Origin: an uncultured Tenacibaculum sp. | GTDB lineage: Bacteria > Bacteroidota > Bacteroidia > Flavobacteriales > Flavobacteriaceae | Assembly: GCA_947504185.1 (NCBI GenBank) | Contig: CANNGJ010000001.1 | Location: 1 to 64,000 of the forward strand | Length of the DNA stretch: 64,000 nt | Reading direction: 5' to 3' | In this document: positions 53,012-62,670 of the stretch, piece by piece | Numbering within the stretch: the first letter of the stretch is position 1 | Layout: every line of letters begins with the position of its first letter | The notes under the pieces: model-generated | Databases searched by the model: none | What the model saw: the letters and a program-made list of their open reading frames with translations, nothing else | What the model was told of the DNA's origin: nothing | Made by a program: the position numbers and the translations under genes

Positions 53012-53797
53012 ATGAATTCGACCAATAAACTTACAATAGCACTCGTTCAAGCTGATTTAGTTTGGGAGAACCCGACTGAAAACTTACATCGTTTTCAAGA
53101 AAAAATTATGACTATCTCCGAAGCTATTGATTTAGTTATTCTTCCTGAAATGTTTACTACTGGTTTTACTATGAATCCCAAACATGTAGCTGAAACCATG
53201 GACGGAAAAACAGTAAACTGGATGCTTGATATGGCAAAGCATAAAAACTGTGCCATAACTGGAAGTATTATCATCAAAGAAGACAATCAATTCTTTAATC
53301 GACTGCTTTTTGTACATCCTTCTGGGCAAATTGATTTTTATGATAAAAAACATACGTTTACTTTAGCTGGTGAGCACAAAGTTTTTTCTGCGGGAAATAA
53401 CAAAACAACTGTAATGTATAAAGGATGGAGAATTTGCCCGTTAATTTGTTATGACTTACGTTTTCCTGTGTGGGCAAGAAATACTGAGGATTATGATTTA
53501 TTATTTTATGTAGCTAGTTGGCCAAAACCTAGAATTGAAGCTTGGGATACTTTATTAAAAGCTCGCGCTATTGAAAATATGAGTTATACCATTGGGGTAA
53601 ACAGAGTTGGAACTGATGCTAATGGATATGAATACAATGGAAATTCAGCTGGGTATGATATGTTGGGGAATTGTATTACAAAAAATAATAAAGGTGAGGA
53701 AGAATCTTTAGTAATTGAAATAGATAAAAATGAACAAAATAAAGTTCGTGATAAATTTCGTTTTTTAGAAGATAGAGATTATTTTAAATTCCAATAA
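53012..53797 (+). CDS. Nitrilase-superfamily amidohydrolase (omega-amidase-like)
   Basis: A 261-residue carbon-nitrogen hydrolase with the complete catalytic triad: E46 in LVILPEMFTTGF, K112 in FYDKKHTF and C146 in LICYDLRFPVW. It has the short size and the GFTM and RFP features of omega-amidase (YafV/Nit2), which hydrolyses alpha-ketoglutaramate in the methionine salvage/glutamine transaminase pathway. Cytoplasmic. Single gene between a divergent nuclease and a bidirectional terminator at 53795. Confidence 0.88.
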   Translation: MNSTNKLTIALVQADLVWENPTENLHRFQEKIMTISEAIDLVILPEMFTTGFTMNPKHVAETMDGKTVNWMLDMAKHKNCAITGSIIIKEDNQFFNRLLFVHPSGQIDFYDKKHTFTLAGEHKVFSAGNNKTTVMYKGWRICPLICYDLRFPVWARNTEDYDLLFYVASWPKPRIEAWDTLLKARAIENMSYTIGVNRVGTDANGYEYNGNSAGYDMLGNCITKNNKGEEESLVIEIDKNEQNKVRDKFRFLEDRDYFKFQ

Positions 53798-53826
53798 AAA
53801 AGAGCCTTTTAAAAGGCTCTTTTTTT
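53795..53826. terminator. Bidirectional terminator between converging genes
   Basis: Perfect palindrome aaaaaagagccttttaaaa extended into ggctctttttt: stem agagcc / ggctct with A- and T-runs. It serves both the amidohydrolase and the acyl-ACP desaturase genes. Confidence 0.9.
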
Positions 53827-53829
53827 ATA

Positions 53830-54810
53830 TTATGCTGGAATCATCCATTTGAAATCGAATTTAGTATCAGGCACCACAATACGCTCTGTAATACGATACA
53901 TTCTTTCTGGTAATTTCATTAAATAATCTCTAGCTTTTTCAGCTTCTGGAGTTAAGTTTGTAATCTTATCGATTTCCCAAGCTGTGTTTAATTTCTTCAA
54001 AATATCTACATAATCGAAACCTGTGTAAACACCTACTCTTTGAGCTACCGTAGAAAAATCATCAAATAAATTTCCTTTTTCTCCAAAAGAATCTCTTAAA
54101 TGCATTGCTGGCATCACAATTTTGTGCTTCATCATATGTTGAAAAGCCAACATCATTTCGCTAGGGTCTATTTTAAATATTTCTCTTACAAAATCTGTAT
54201 ACGCAATGTGATGACGCATTTCATCTCCTGCTATAATTTTAGACATTTTTGCCAACGCTTTATGTCCTTTTTTCTTAGCAATCTTTGCTACATTATTATG
54301 AGAAATATAGGTCGCTAATTCTTGAAAACTTGTATAAATAAAGTTTTTATAAGGATCGGTTGCTGTACCGATATCAAATCCATCAGCTATTAAATGTTGC
54401 GTAGAAATTTCAACCTCACGCATATTTACTCTTCCTGACAAGTATAAATATTTATTTAATACATCTCCATGACGATTTTCTTCGGCTGTCCAAGCTCTAA
54501 TCCATTTTGCCCAACCATTATCAGGCTGTTGTGTTATTCCGTCTAGATCTAATAACCAAGACTCATAAGTTGGCAAAGCTTCTTCAGTGATTGTATCTCC
54601 TACCAATACTACCCAAAAATCATCATCAAGCTCTTTTGAAAGTTCTTGAATTTCTTTTACTTCTTCTATAAAAGTATCCTTTTGTGAGTTTGGTAAAAAA
54701 TCGGTTGGTTGCCAAATTTTTTCTACCGGTATTAAGAATTTGTCTACAAAACTGTCAATATTTTTTTCCAGCGTTTGCATTACTTCCTTTCGAATGTTTT
54801 GTAATGACAT
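53830..54810 (-). CDS. Acyl-ACP desaturase (FAB2-type)
   Basis: A 326-residue soluble di-iron enzyme of the stearoyl-ACP desaturase family. The two ExxH iron motifs are in TAEENRHGDVLN and AGDEMRHHIAY, about 90 residues apart as expected. It introduces a double bond into acyl-ACP using oxygen and ferredoxin, setting membrane fluidity. It is 33 bp below a PlsC-type acyltransferase gene on the same strand, so the two may be co-expressed for phospholipid synthesis. The gene has its own terminator at 53795. Confidence 0.9.
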   Translation of the reverse strand: MSLQNIRKEVMQTLEKNIDSFVDKFLIPVEKIWQPTDFLPNSQKDTFIEEVKEIQELSKELDDDFWVVLVGDTITEEALPTYESWLLDLDGITQQPDNGWAKWIRAWTAEENRHGDVLNKYLYLSGRVNMREVEISTQHLIADGFDIGTATDPYKNFIYTSFQELATYISHNNVAKIAKKKGHKALAKMSKIIAGDEMRHHIAYTDFVREIFKIDPSEMMLAFQHMMKHKIVMPAMHLRDSFGEKGNLFDDFSTVAQRVGVYTGFDYVDILKKLNTAWEIDKITNLTPEAEKARDYLMKLPERMYRITERIVVPDTKFDFKWMIPA

Positions 54811-54843
54811 GATTAATTTATTTTATTGTTGTTTGTTTTTTCT

Positions 54844-55572
54844 TTAGATAATAGATTCTTTTATGGTTGTTTCAACCTCCTCTATTAATTCATTAAACGG
54901 TAAACTATCAATCTTTATTGGTTGATGTGTCTTTATTTTTATTGGACTTCCTAATCCTAATGGAAATTTACCATATTTAAAGACTTTCCACGAGTTGTTT
55001 ATTGTTAGTGGTACAATATACGCCTCTTTATTGTACTTAGTTATCATTTTTAAGCCATTTACAGAAAATGACTTAGGTTTTCCTGTTCTGCTTCTTGTTC
55101 CTTCAGGAAAAATAGCCGCAGACCATTTATTTTTATTTATTGTCTTTGCAAACTTCCCTAACTCACCCAAAGCTTGTTTAGGATCTTTTCTATCAATTAA
55201 AGCAGCTCCTCCATGTTTTAAATTAAAAGAGATACTTGGTATTCCTTTTCCTAATTCTTTTTTTGAAACAAACTTCGGATAGTGCTTTCTAAAATGCCAA
55301 ATAATTGGAGGTATATCAAATGTACTTTGGTGATTTGATACAAATATCAATGTTGTGTTTTCTGGTAAGTCTTGATTGTTTTCTACTTGAACTCTAATTC
55401 CTAAAATCAACAACGATTTTATTAAAAACCAGTTCATAATATCTACCACATTTTGATGACCTTTTTGACCAAAAAGTTTTAAACCAATCCACTGTAAAGG
55501 ATGGAATATTAATAGTAAAGAAAAGAATACTACTGCAAATATTGACGATAAAAAGTAACTTAATATTTTCAT
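54844..55572 (-). CDS. 1-acyl-sn-glycerol-3-phosphate acyltransferase (PlsC family), second copy
   Basis: A 242-residue acyltransferase with an N-terminal membrane segment (about 5-27), motif I NHQSTFD (80s), motif II-like GGAALIDRKDPK and motif III FPEGTRSRTG (near 155). It acylates lysophosphatidic acid. It is more typical of PlsC than the paralogue at 42898. It precedes the desaturase gene by 33 bp; the small cytochrome-b-like gene and a terminator lie above it. Confidence 0.88.
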   Translation of the reverse strand: MKILSYFLSSIFAVVFFSLLLIFHPLQWIGLKLFGQKGHQNVVDIMNWFLIKSLLILGIRVQVENNQDLPENTTLIFVSNHQSTFDIPPIIWHFRKHYPKFVSKKELGKGIPSISFNLKHGGAALIDRKDPKQALGELGKFAKTINKNKWSAAIFPEGTRSRTGKPKSFSVNGLKMITKYNKEAYIVPLTINNSWKVFKYGKFPLGLGSPIKIKTHQPIKIDSLPFNELIEEVETTIKESII

Positions 55573-55604
55573 TTCTAAAATAATAAAGTGGCAAAAATAA
55601 AAAA

Positions 55605-55620
55605 TCCCGCGAGAGCGGGA
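55605..55620 (-). terminator. Intrinsic terminator of the cytochrome-b-like gene
   Basis: G+C-rich 6-bp stem tcccgc / gcggga with a 4-base loop, followed on the minus strand by TTTTTTATTTTTG. It directly follows the leftward gene ending at 55634. Confidence 0.85.
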
Positions 55621-55633
55621 CTATATATTTAAA

Positions 55634-56044
55634 TTAAAACCAATTATTCCACGGAATACGTGCTAGTATTAATACTAATGCTAATCCGTAAAAAATAGCA
55701 AAGATTTTAAATTTTGCTTCGCTTTTAACTTGTTTTTTGTGCTTAGACCAACCAATGGTAATTAACGTAATCGCAATAATCATCATTAAAGGATGTTCTA
55801 AAGCTAATAATCTAACAGCAGAGTCTTTCATATCTCCTAATCCTTTTTGGTATCCCCCAATAAAATACACTAAAAAACCTACTAGTAATTGAATATGAGC
55901 TGTTATTAAAGTAAATAACCCTAAACGGAATTCTTTATGTGTAAACTCCTTTTTTTGCACTAGACCTATAATAGCATTTATTACGGTAAAAATTAATACT
56001 GCTAATACAATATAAGCCCAATAAGAGTGTAATGTTTTTATCAT
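55634..56044 (-). CDS. Small cytochrome-b-like membrane protein
   Basis: A 136-residue four-helix membrane protein (helices about 8-28, 42-62, 80-98 and 112-130). Histidines H6, H50, H84 and H102 are at or near helix ends, an arrangement compatible with haem binding. Homologues are annotated as cytochrome B in Flavobacteriia, but no haem is proved and the residue pattern is not fully conserved with b561. Single gene with terminators on both sides; no partner suggests its role. Confidence 0.6.
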   Translation of the reverse strand: MIKTLHSYWAYIVLAVLIFTVINAIIGLVQKKEFTHKEFRLGLFTLITAHIQLLVGFLVYFIGGYQKGLGDMKDSAVRLLALEHPLMMIIAITLITIGWSKHKKQVKSEAKFKIFAIFYGLALVLILARIPWNNWF

Positions 56045-56094
56045 GATTTGTTAGTTTTTGTTGAATACAAACTTACTGAATTTTATGCATAAAA

Positions 56095-56118
56095 AAACCA
56101 CCTCGTTTGAGGTGGTTT
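56095..56118 (-). terminator. Intrinsic terminator of the TonB receptor gene
   Basis: 10-bp stem aaaccacctc / gaggtggttt with a 4-base loop and flanking A-run (T-run on the minus strand). It follows the receptor stop at 56140. Confidence 0.85.
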
Positions 56119-56139
56119 ATAATTTATTATTCTAGTATA

Positions 56140-58716
56140 CTAGAAATTTAATCTCATAGATGCATTCCAAGTGATTCCGTATCCGAAACGACCTTGTAAA
56201 CGCCTGTTAACACCTTTCCAAGTATCATTTGGGTGATCTGTTAAATCATCTAAATCTCTATTAGATGTAGTAACATTTTCTAAATATAACTCATCAAATA
56301 CGTTATCTACGTTTACTCTGAATTCAATCCCTTTGATATAAGTTCTTTCTTTTAATTTAGGTCTAAAGCTTAAACCTAAATCCATAGTGTTGTATGATGG
56401 TAATTCAACTGCTATAGTTCCTTCTGAGAATAAATTAGCATAATAATTCCAGTTGGCATCTAACGTTAAACTAGGGAAAACTTTATAACTAGCAAAAACC
56501 CCTGCAGTAGTTTGAGCAGCTCCTCCTACTTCTTGTCCATCTCGACTAACAACTTCACCTGAACTTAACTCACCTCCGTTTTGATCAAAAGTAAAACGAG
56601 TAGCATCACCGTCAAACTTCCAGTCACCAATAGATGCAAAACCATTTAACTTAAGTCCTTTTAAAGGTTTAGTAAATATTTCTAATTCTAATCCTTTATG
56701 TAACTGAGTAACGTTTCTATCTAATGTTAAAACAAATGAATTTGTATCAGGAGTACCAGTTGTAGAAATATCAGTTCTATTACCCCATCTAGTATAATAA
56801 GCGTTTAAGTTAATATCTACTTTATCACTACCAAATTGGTAACCAGCTTCTAAACCTAAAACATCTTGATTATCTACAGCAGGATCTACTAATGAATTTG
56901 AGTTTCTATCGTTATTAAATAAATCTGAGTGAAATGGTTGACGCGAATAGAATCCAGCATTTACAAACACTTTATGTTGATCATTTAAAAGATAAGAACC
57001 ACCACCTTTTACATTAAATCCAAAATTAGATACTTTTTTAGATTTTTCAGACACTCCTGGTTGTTGTGTAAAGTAAAATTCTTCTCTTTGGTGATCTTGA
57101 TTAGATATAGCTCCTTGTACAAATGTAGAGAAGCTATCTTTTGCATATTCTAACTGTCCAAATACACCATAGTAAGTAATTACTTCTTCGTAATCTCTAT
57201 CAATGCGTTGTCTGTGACTATTATTAGGGTTGAAAACCATACCCCAAGGGCTAATTCCACCGTAATCATTATCAATTGTATAAGGTTCTCCAATAAAACC
57301 ATTATATTCCCATGGTCTGTTAGGATCATTAGCAAAGTTTATAGGTCCGTCAAATAACTCAACTGCTCCTCTAAAGTGAATACCGTTATACGTTCTTACG
57401 TCAGCTCCAACATTTAAAGTTAAGTTTTCATTTAATTGATTCTCGTAGTTTGATACTAATCCAAACCAGTTGTGGTTATTAAATGACCCTCTTGCATATG
57501 ATGTTCTTGGTGTTCCGTCACTTGAATAAGTAGCGAAAGCACCTCTACCTAATGAACCGTATAATACTGTAGATAATGAAGACTCATCATTAATCTTCCA
57601 GTCCCAAGATAAGTTAGCTACCGGTTTGTGATAAATATTACGTCCTCCTGGATATAAACCAGTATTACCTAATGTGTTTGGACTATTAACACCTTCAAAG
57701 CTCCAATCGTTATATCTTATACCATTATCTAAAAACTCTCCTATATCTTCTCTACCCGCTGCAGCATGCCATTGTGGAGCTCCAGTAATCATAAAGTTAA
57801 ATGTATTATTTTCATTTGGTTGATAACCAACTGAGAAAAAGTAAGTCTGACCTTGACCATGAGTATTATTTACATATCCATCTCCTTGCCAGTGAGCTAA
57901 CATTCCGGTAAAAGACCAACCTTTTTCACTCACTCCTGTTGAATAAGAAATTGTAGATTTAGTATATCCATTATTTCCTACGGTTTGACGAACATAACCG
58001 CCTTCTTTATGATCAATAGTTTTTGTTACAATATTCACTGTACCTCCAACAGAAGAAATTGCTAATTTAGATGATCCTAAACCACGTTGAACCTGAACCG
58101 CATTAGAAACATCTAATACTCCAGACCAGTTAGACCAGAACATTCTTCCATCTTCCATACTATTAATTGGTTGTCCATTTAATAAGAAAGCTGTATTTGT
58201 TTGATCAAAACCACGTAAAAACATTTGACCATCTCCAAATCCTCCACCCTTAATATTCTGAACCGAAGGTGTAGATTTTAAGATTTCTGGTAAATCCCAA
58301 GCACCAGCTTTGGCTTGTATTTCAGAAGCTTTAATAGTTGACACTGCAACTGGTGTTTTTCTATCTTCAGCTAAATCAATAACTCCTGTTCCAGTAACTA
58401 CTATTTCATCTAAAATATTAGAGGGTTCTAATTCAATAGTTCCTAAATTTGTATTAGCTAAAGTATATGCAACTTCTTTATTATTGTATCCTATAAAAGA
58501 TACTACAATAGTTCCTGAATTTGAATTTGTGTTCAATACAAATTTCCCATTGAAATCTGTTTCAGTACCAGAAACTGTACCTTTTAATAATACACTTGCA
58601 CTTGGTAATGGTTCTCCCATTTCATCAACTACTGTTCCTGTAAGTTTGGTTTGTCCTAAAACTGTAGCTGTTACAAAGAACAGTGCTACTAGTAAAACAT
58701 TTTTAAAATTTCTCAT
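56140..58716 (-). CDS. TonB-dependent receptor, substrate unknown
   Basis: An 858-residue outer-membrane receptor: signal peptide 1-21 (ending TVLGQ), a carboxypeptidase-like regulatory domain (TKLTGTVVDEMGEPLPSASVLLKGT..., about 23-105), a plug (about 115-230, with LPEILKSTPSVQNIKGGGFGDGQMFLRGFDQTNTAFLLNGQPIN) and a barrel ending NASMRLNF. The plug has the LRGF motif typical of receptors. No SusD-like gene is adjacent, so it is probably not a glycan receptor of the SusCD type. A short inverted repeat at 58780-58795 lies upstream. Confidence 0.85.
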   Translation of the reverse strand: MRNFKNVLLVALFFVTATVLGQTKLTGTVVDEMGEPLPSASVLLKGTVSGTETDFNGKFVLNTNSNSGTIVVSFIGYNNKEVAYTLANTNLGTIELEPSNILDEIVVTGTGVIDLAEDRKTPVAVSTIKASEIQAKAGAWDLPEILKSTPSVQNIKGGGFGDGQMFLRGFDQTNTAFLLNGQPINSMEDGRMFWSNWSGVLDVSNAVQVQRGLGSSKLAISSVGGTVNIVTKTIDHKEGGYVRQTVGNNGYTKSTISYSTGVSEKGWSFTGMLAHWQGDGYVNNTHGQGQTYFFSVGYQPNENNTFNFMITGAPQWHAAAGREDIGEFLDNGIRYNDWSFEGVNSPNTLGNTGLYPGGRNIYHKPVANLSWDWKINDESSLSTVLYGSLGRGAFATYSSDGTPRTSYARGSFNNHNWFGLVSNYENQLNENLTLNVGADVRTYNGIHFRGAVELFDGPINFANDPNRPWEYNGFIGEPYTIDNDYGGISPWGMVFNPNNSHRQRIDRDYEEVITYYGVFGQLEYAKDSFSTFVQGAISNQDHQREEFYFTQQPGVSEKSKKVSNFGFNVKGGGSYLLNDQHKVFVNAGFYSRQPFHSDLFNNDRNSNSLVDPAVDNQDVLGLEAGYQFGSDKVDINLNAYYTRWGNRTDISTTGTPDTNSFVLTLDRNVTQLHKGLELEIFTKPLKGLKLNGFASIGDWKFDGDATRFTFDQNGGELSSGEVVSRDGQEVGGAAQTTAGVFASYKVFPSLTLDANWNYYANLFSEGTIAVELPSYNTMDLGLSFRPKLKERTYIKGIEFRVNVDNVFDELYLENVTTSNRDLDDLTDHPNDTWKGVNRRLQGRFGYGITWNASMRLNF

Positions 58717-58779
58717 TGTTTAATCTAATTGTTATTAAATGCGGGAGCAAAGGTCTTGCTTTTATGCCTTGGTAATATT

Positions 58780-58795
58780 AACTTAATGTTAAGTT
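58780..58795 (-). promoter_or_regulatory. Small inverted repeat upstream of the TonB receptor gene
   Basis: aacttaa-tg-ttaagtt, a perfect 7-bp dyad, about 65 bp above the receptor ATG. It could be an operator, but sequence alone cannot tell it from chance in A+T-rich DNA. Confidence 0.25.
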
Positions 58796-58852
58796 TTTTA
58801 ACATTGAATTAACAAACACAATCCAGAAACGATTAAAAATTAAGACTTTTAT

Positions 58853-60421
58853 TTAATTTTTTAGTAATTTTTTAGCAAGTTCCTTACCTAATTCTACCCC
58901 AAATTGATCGTATGAATAAATATTCCACAAAATTCCTTGTGTAAATATTTTGTGTTCATAAGTAGCAATTAACTGACCTAATGATTTTGGAGTTAGTTTT
59001 TCAAATAAAATAGAATTACTAGGGCGATTTCCCTTAAACAATTTATATGGAAGTAATTTACTAATTTCTTCCTTTTTATTGTCTAATTTTAATTCTAAGT
59101 GTACTTCTTCTTTTGTTTTACCGAAAGCAAGCGCTTCCATTTGAGCATAATAATTCGCCATCAACTTCTGGTGATGGTCAACTAAATCGTACAAAGGTTT
59201 TTTATATCCAATAAAATCAGATGGAACTAATTTAGTTCCTTGGTGTACCAACTGCATAAAAGCATGTTGCATATTAGTTCCTGTACTACCCCAAATAATT
59301 GTGCCTGTTTGATAATTTATATCTTGTCCATTTCTATCAACACCTTTACCATTACTTTCCATAATGGCTTGTTGTAAATATGCTGGTAATTTTGACAAAT
59401 ATTGACTATATGGCAAAACTAATTCTGTCTCAGAATTAAAAAAATTGTTATACCATATACTGAGCAAAGCTAAAACAACCGGAATATTCTTATCTAAATC
59501 AGCTAATTTAAAATGAATATCCATTTCTTCAGCCCCATTTAATAACTCTTTAAAATTATCAAAACCTATAGATAAACTAATTGACAAGCCGACTGATGAC
59601 CATAAAGAGAATCGACCACCTACCCAGTTCCACATTGGAAAAATATTCTTCTTATCAATTCCAAAATTGATAGCTTTTTCTGCATTAGAAGATACTGCTA
59701 CAAAATGCTTTGACACATCAAAAACTGTTGCTGAGTTTAAAAACCAGTCTCTTATTGTATTGGCATTTGTAATAGTTTCTTGAGTTGTAAATGTTTTTGA
59801 CACTATTACAAATAATGTAGTTTCTGGATTCAGCTTTTTAAACACTTCAGAAACATGATCTCCATCTACATTAGATACAAAATGAGTATTCAGTTTGTTT
59901 TTATAAAATTGCAAAGCCTCTACTACCATATCCGGACCAAGATCTGATCCTCCTACTCCAATATTAACTATATCGGTAATTGACTTACCTGTAAACCCCT
60001 TCCATTTTCCTAAAATAACTTTATTACTGAAAGATTTTACTTTTCGTAAACCTGATTGTATTTGCGGTTTTACATCTTTCCCATCTACAAAAATAGGGGC
60101 TTCAGAATTACTTCTTAAAGCTGTGTGTAAAACCGCTCGATCTTCAATTGCATTAATTTTATCTCCAGAAAAATATTTATCTATTGCATCTTTTAAATCA
60201 ACCTCTTTTGCTAATTCTATTAATAAATCAATCGTTTTTTGGTTTATTAAGTTTTTAGAATAGTCTAATTCTAAACCTGAACATTCTATTGAAAAATCAG
60301 CTTCTCTATTCTTATTTTTTCTAAATAGATCTTTTAAATCAAAATCTTTTGCTTCATTAAAATGGTCGCTTAGCTTTTTCCAAGCTGCAGTAGTAGTTGG
60401 ATTGATATTTTTTAAAGGCAT
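58853..60421 (-). CDS. pgi: Glucose-6-phosphate isomerase
   Basis: A 522-residue isomerase. Signature regions are [16 protein letters not shown] near 156-171, [12 protein letters not shown] near 353-364 (catalytic glutamate), and [19 protein letters not shown] near 386-404 (catalytic histidine). It interconverts glucose- and fructose-6-phosphate. It is shorter than the E. coli enzyme but matches the Bacteroidota form. It starts 3 bp below the M23 lipoprotein stop, so the two genes are one transcript. Confidence 0.95.
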   Translation of the reverse strand: MPLKNINPTTTAAWKKLSDHFNEAKDFDLKDLFRKNKNREADFSIECSGLELDYSKNLINQKTIDLLIELAKEVDLKDAIDKYFSGDKINAIEDRAVLHTALRSNSEAPIFVDGKDVKPQIQSGLRKVKSFSNKVILGKWKGFTGKSITDIVNIGVGGSDLGPDMVVEALQFYKNKLNTHFVSNVDGDHVSEVFKKLNPETTLFVIVSKTFTTQETITNANTIRDWFLNSATVFDVSKHFVAVSSNAEKAINFGIDKKNIFPMWNWVGGRFSLWSSVGLSISLSIGFDNFKELLNGAEEMDIHFKLADLDKNIPVVLALLSIWYNNFFNSETELVLPYSQYLSKLPAYLQQAIMESNGKGVDRNGQDINYQTGTIIWGSTGTNMQHAFMQLVHQGTKLVPSDFIGYKKPLYDLVDHHQKLMANYYAQMEALAFGKTKEEVHLELKLDNKKEEISKLLPYKLFKGNRPSNSILFEKLTPKSLGQLIATYEHKIFTQGILWNIYSYDQFGVELGKELAKKLLKN

Positions 60422-60424
60422 AAT

Positions 60425-61705
60425 TTAATGTGTAGCTAATATTTCTTTTTCAACAAAAACTGGAGTCTTCTTTTTAGGCAACTGAATACTATCTAGCTGC
60501 TCTTTAAAAGATTTTATAAACTCCAAGTATTTGGGTTTGATTTTTGGATCAAGCGGTTCAGCAGCAGGAAGTTTTTCTCTAAATGGATCTACCTGTCTTC
60601 CGTTTTTCCAAAAACGATAACAAACATGAGGCCCACTAGTACTTCCTGTCATTCCAACCCAACCTATAATATCACCTTGCTTTACATAATCTCCTACTCT
60701 TACTTTACGTCGCTTCATATGCAAATACTGAGTAGAATATGTACTATTATGTTTAACTTTTACATAATTACCATTACCTCCTCTACGAGTAGACTCTACA
60801 ACTGTTCCGCTAGCAGTCGTCATAATCTCTGTTCCGTATCTAGCAGCAAAATCAGTACCTCTATGTGGTCTTATTCTGTTTCCGTAATGCTTAATTCTTC
60901 TCCTTAAATTGTATCTTGAAGAAACTCTATATTGAAATTTAATTGGTGATTTTAAAAAAGCTCTACGAAGCATATTACCTTCTTCGTCATAATATTCTGG
61001 AATTCCTTTTATTGTGTCTCCAACAAATTTATAGGCGTGTAAGTCTTCTCCTTTATGATTAAAAACAGCTGCTTTTACTTCTCCATAACCTACAAAAGTT
61101 GTATCGTTTATAAATTTTTCTTCATAAATTAATTTAAACTCATCTCCTTTTTGAAGTCTATAAAAGTCCAGTGTCCAAGCATAAATATCGGCAACTGTAT
61201 TTGTTAACGTTGGCTTTAAACCTAAACTATCCATCGTTACAGATAAATTTGAATAAATTTTACCAGCTATTTCTTTTTCAATAGTTTTAACTTTTTTCTT
61301 AACCTTACGTGCTGATATAGTTGAATCTTTAAAATTAATTATAGTTGCATCAACTTTATTATGTTTATAAATAAACACTTGTGCTTTTTCTAATGAATCT
61401 CTTGAGGCTAATATTGTATAAGCTTTTCCTGATCGCACACGTCTTACATCAAAAGTATCTTTAATCTTCGTGGCAATCTCATTAATTTTAGGATACATCA
61501 CATGATGACGATCTAAGATAACACCAAAACTTTCTCCATTTTTAATAGTATCGTTAATTACTTTATAGTCATCTAAATTATAACCATATGCAAAAACCGG
61601 TTTTGGTTTTTCAACTTCTACAATAGTTGTTACTGGATCTTTCTTTTCTTCTTTACAAGAAAAAATTATGAATGAAACGAGAAAAAGGAGGATGTATTTT
61701 TTCAA
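60425..61705 (-). CDS. M23 family peptidoglycan endopeptidase lipoprotein
   Basis: A 426-residue lipoprotein with C17 as the lipidated residue (IIFSCKEEKK), a long N-terminal region with LysM/SH3-like character (about 50-270), and an M23 (LytM) domain near 275-400. The zinc and catalytic residues are visible: HRGTDFAA (H, D), HVCYRFW (H-x-x) and QYLHMKRRK (H). It trims peptidoglycan cross-links. The start is TTG at 61705; a TAA is four codons above and no ATG exists nearby, while the signal peptide begins right there. The CKEE after lipidation resembles the surface-export signal of related bacteria. A TATTTTTG element lies at 61734-61741. Confidence 0.88.
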   Translation of the reverse strand: MKKYILLFLVSFIIFSCKEEKKDPVTTIVEVEKPKPVFAYGYNLDDYKVINDTIKNGESFGVILDRHHVMYPKINEIATKIKDTFDVRRVRSGKAYTILASRDSLEKAQVFIYKHNKVDATIINFKDSTISARKVKKKVKTIEKEIAGKIYSNLSVTMDSLGLKPTLTNTVADIYAWTLDFYRLQKGDEFKLIYEEKFINDTTFVGYGEVKAAVFNHKGEDLHAYKFVGDTIKGIPEYYDEEGNMLRRAFLKSPIKFQYRVSSRYNLRRRIKHYGNRIRPHRGTDFAARYGTEIMTTASGTVVESTRRGGNGNYVKVKHNSTYSTQYLHMKRRKVRVGDYVKQGDIIGWVGMTGSTSGPHVCYRFWKNGRQVDPFREKLPAAEPLDPKIKPKYLEFIKSFKEQLDSIQLPKKKTPVFVEKEILATH

Positions 61706-61733
61706 AAAAGTTGTTTAAAATTGAGTGCGTCTG

Positions 61734-61741
61734 CAAAAATA
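61734..61741 (-). promoter_or_regulatory. Putative -7 promoter element of the M23/pgi unit
   Basis: TATTTTTG on the minus strand matches TAnnTTTG, 29 bp before the TTG start at 61705. Confidence 0.4.
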
Positions 61742-61796
61742 CAAATAAAAACTATTGCTTTTAGTACTTTAACAATATGTAAACAACTAGTAAACC

Positions 61797-62576
61797 TTAT
61801 CTATTAACTATAATCTCAAAAGGATTTGCCAATCCTTTGTAAGCCTCTAACTCAGCACGGAGAGAACCTACAGATAAAGAAGCCTTCATTTTAATTGGAA
61901 TTTTATTATCATCGGCAGTAATCCAAACCGTAACACTTTCTTGCGCTTTAAAAACCCTCCCGGCTTGAACCATCGGTCTAAACTTCTGAGTTTTTACTTT
62001 TCCAAATTTTGTATCTAATGTTTCATATCCTAAAAAACGTAATTTGAATGGGTAACTTTTATTATCAAAAAACATATCAACATTAATTTCTTCTCCTTTT
62101 TTCATGATCTTCGTATTATAACTTCTTAAGAAGTAAAACGTTGAAATCATATCTTGGGGTCCTTTTACAGAAATCAGCGTATCTTTTTTCTTTCTAAAAT
62201 CTTGAACGTAGGCTGTATTTTTTTCTTGATCAAAAGTTATTTGTTTATGCTTCTTATAACCACCTTCATCAATTTTTCTTTTAAATAAATATGGTTTTCC
62301 TGTTTCTATATCAAAATAAGATTGATAATCATCCTTCACTTTAAAAAACCACTTAATCATTCCCGTAGTCCAACCTTTACCGGTTGCATGTAATACTTTT
62401 TTACCGTTTAAATCTTCTTCTTTTAATGATAAGGTTGCATTACCTGCTTTTAGAAAACCACTATAACTCATTTTAAATTTAAGCCATTCTCCATCTTTAA
62501 ATGGGGTTGTTTTTTCTTGAGCAAACAAGTTAATTGTTAAAAACAAAAGTGCTGAAAGTAATATTCTTTTCTTCAT
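61797..62576 (-). CDS. DUF3108 domain-containing secreted protein
   Basis: A 259-residue protein from the ATG at 62576; a TTG at 62585 would add only three residues. Signal peptide 1-20 (ending INLFAQ). The rest matches the DUF3108 family: GEWLKFKMSYSGFLKAGNATLSLKEE near 29-54, GYETLDTKFGKVKTQKFRPMV near 177-197 and VTVWITADDNKIPIKMKASLSVGSLRAEL near 208-237. Function unknown; an envelope role is likely. A TAAGTTTG at 62583-62590 would place the transcription start almost at the ATG. Confidence 0.8.
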   Translation of the reverse strand: MKKRILLSALLFLTINLFAQEKTTPFKDGEWLKFKMSYSGFLKAGNATLSLKEEDLNGKKVLHATGKGWTTGMIKWFFKVKDDYQSYFDIETGKPYLFKRKIDEGGYKKHKQITFDQEKNTAYVQDFRKKKDTLISVKGPQDMISTFYFLRSYNTKIMKKGEEINVDMFFDNKSYPFKLRFLGYETLDTKFGKVKTQKFRPMVQAGRVFKAQESVTVWITADDNKIPIKMKASLSVGSLRAELEAYKGLANPFEIIVNR

Positions 62577-62627
62577 AATATCCAAACTTATGAAAATAGA
62601 TAGACAATTACCATTCCAAAATAAAAA

Positions 62628-62649
62628 AAGAGGTTATTTCTAACCTCTT
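62628..62649 (-). terminator. Intrinsic terminator of the tryptophan dioxygenase gene
   Basis: 9-bp stem aagaggtta / taacctctt with a 4-base loop, followed on the minus strand by a T-run. It lies 22 bp after the dioxygenase stop codon. Confidence 0.85.
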
Positions 62650-62670
62650 CCTTACCAATATTATTAAAAA

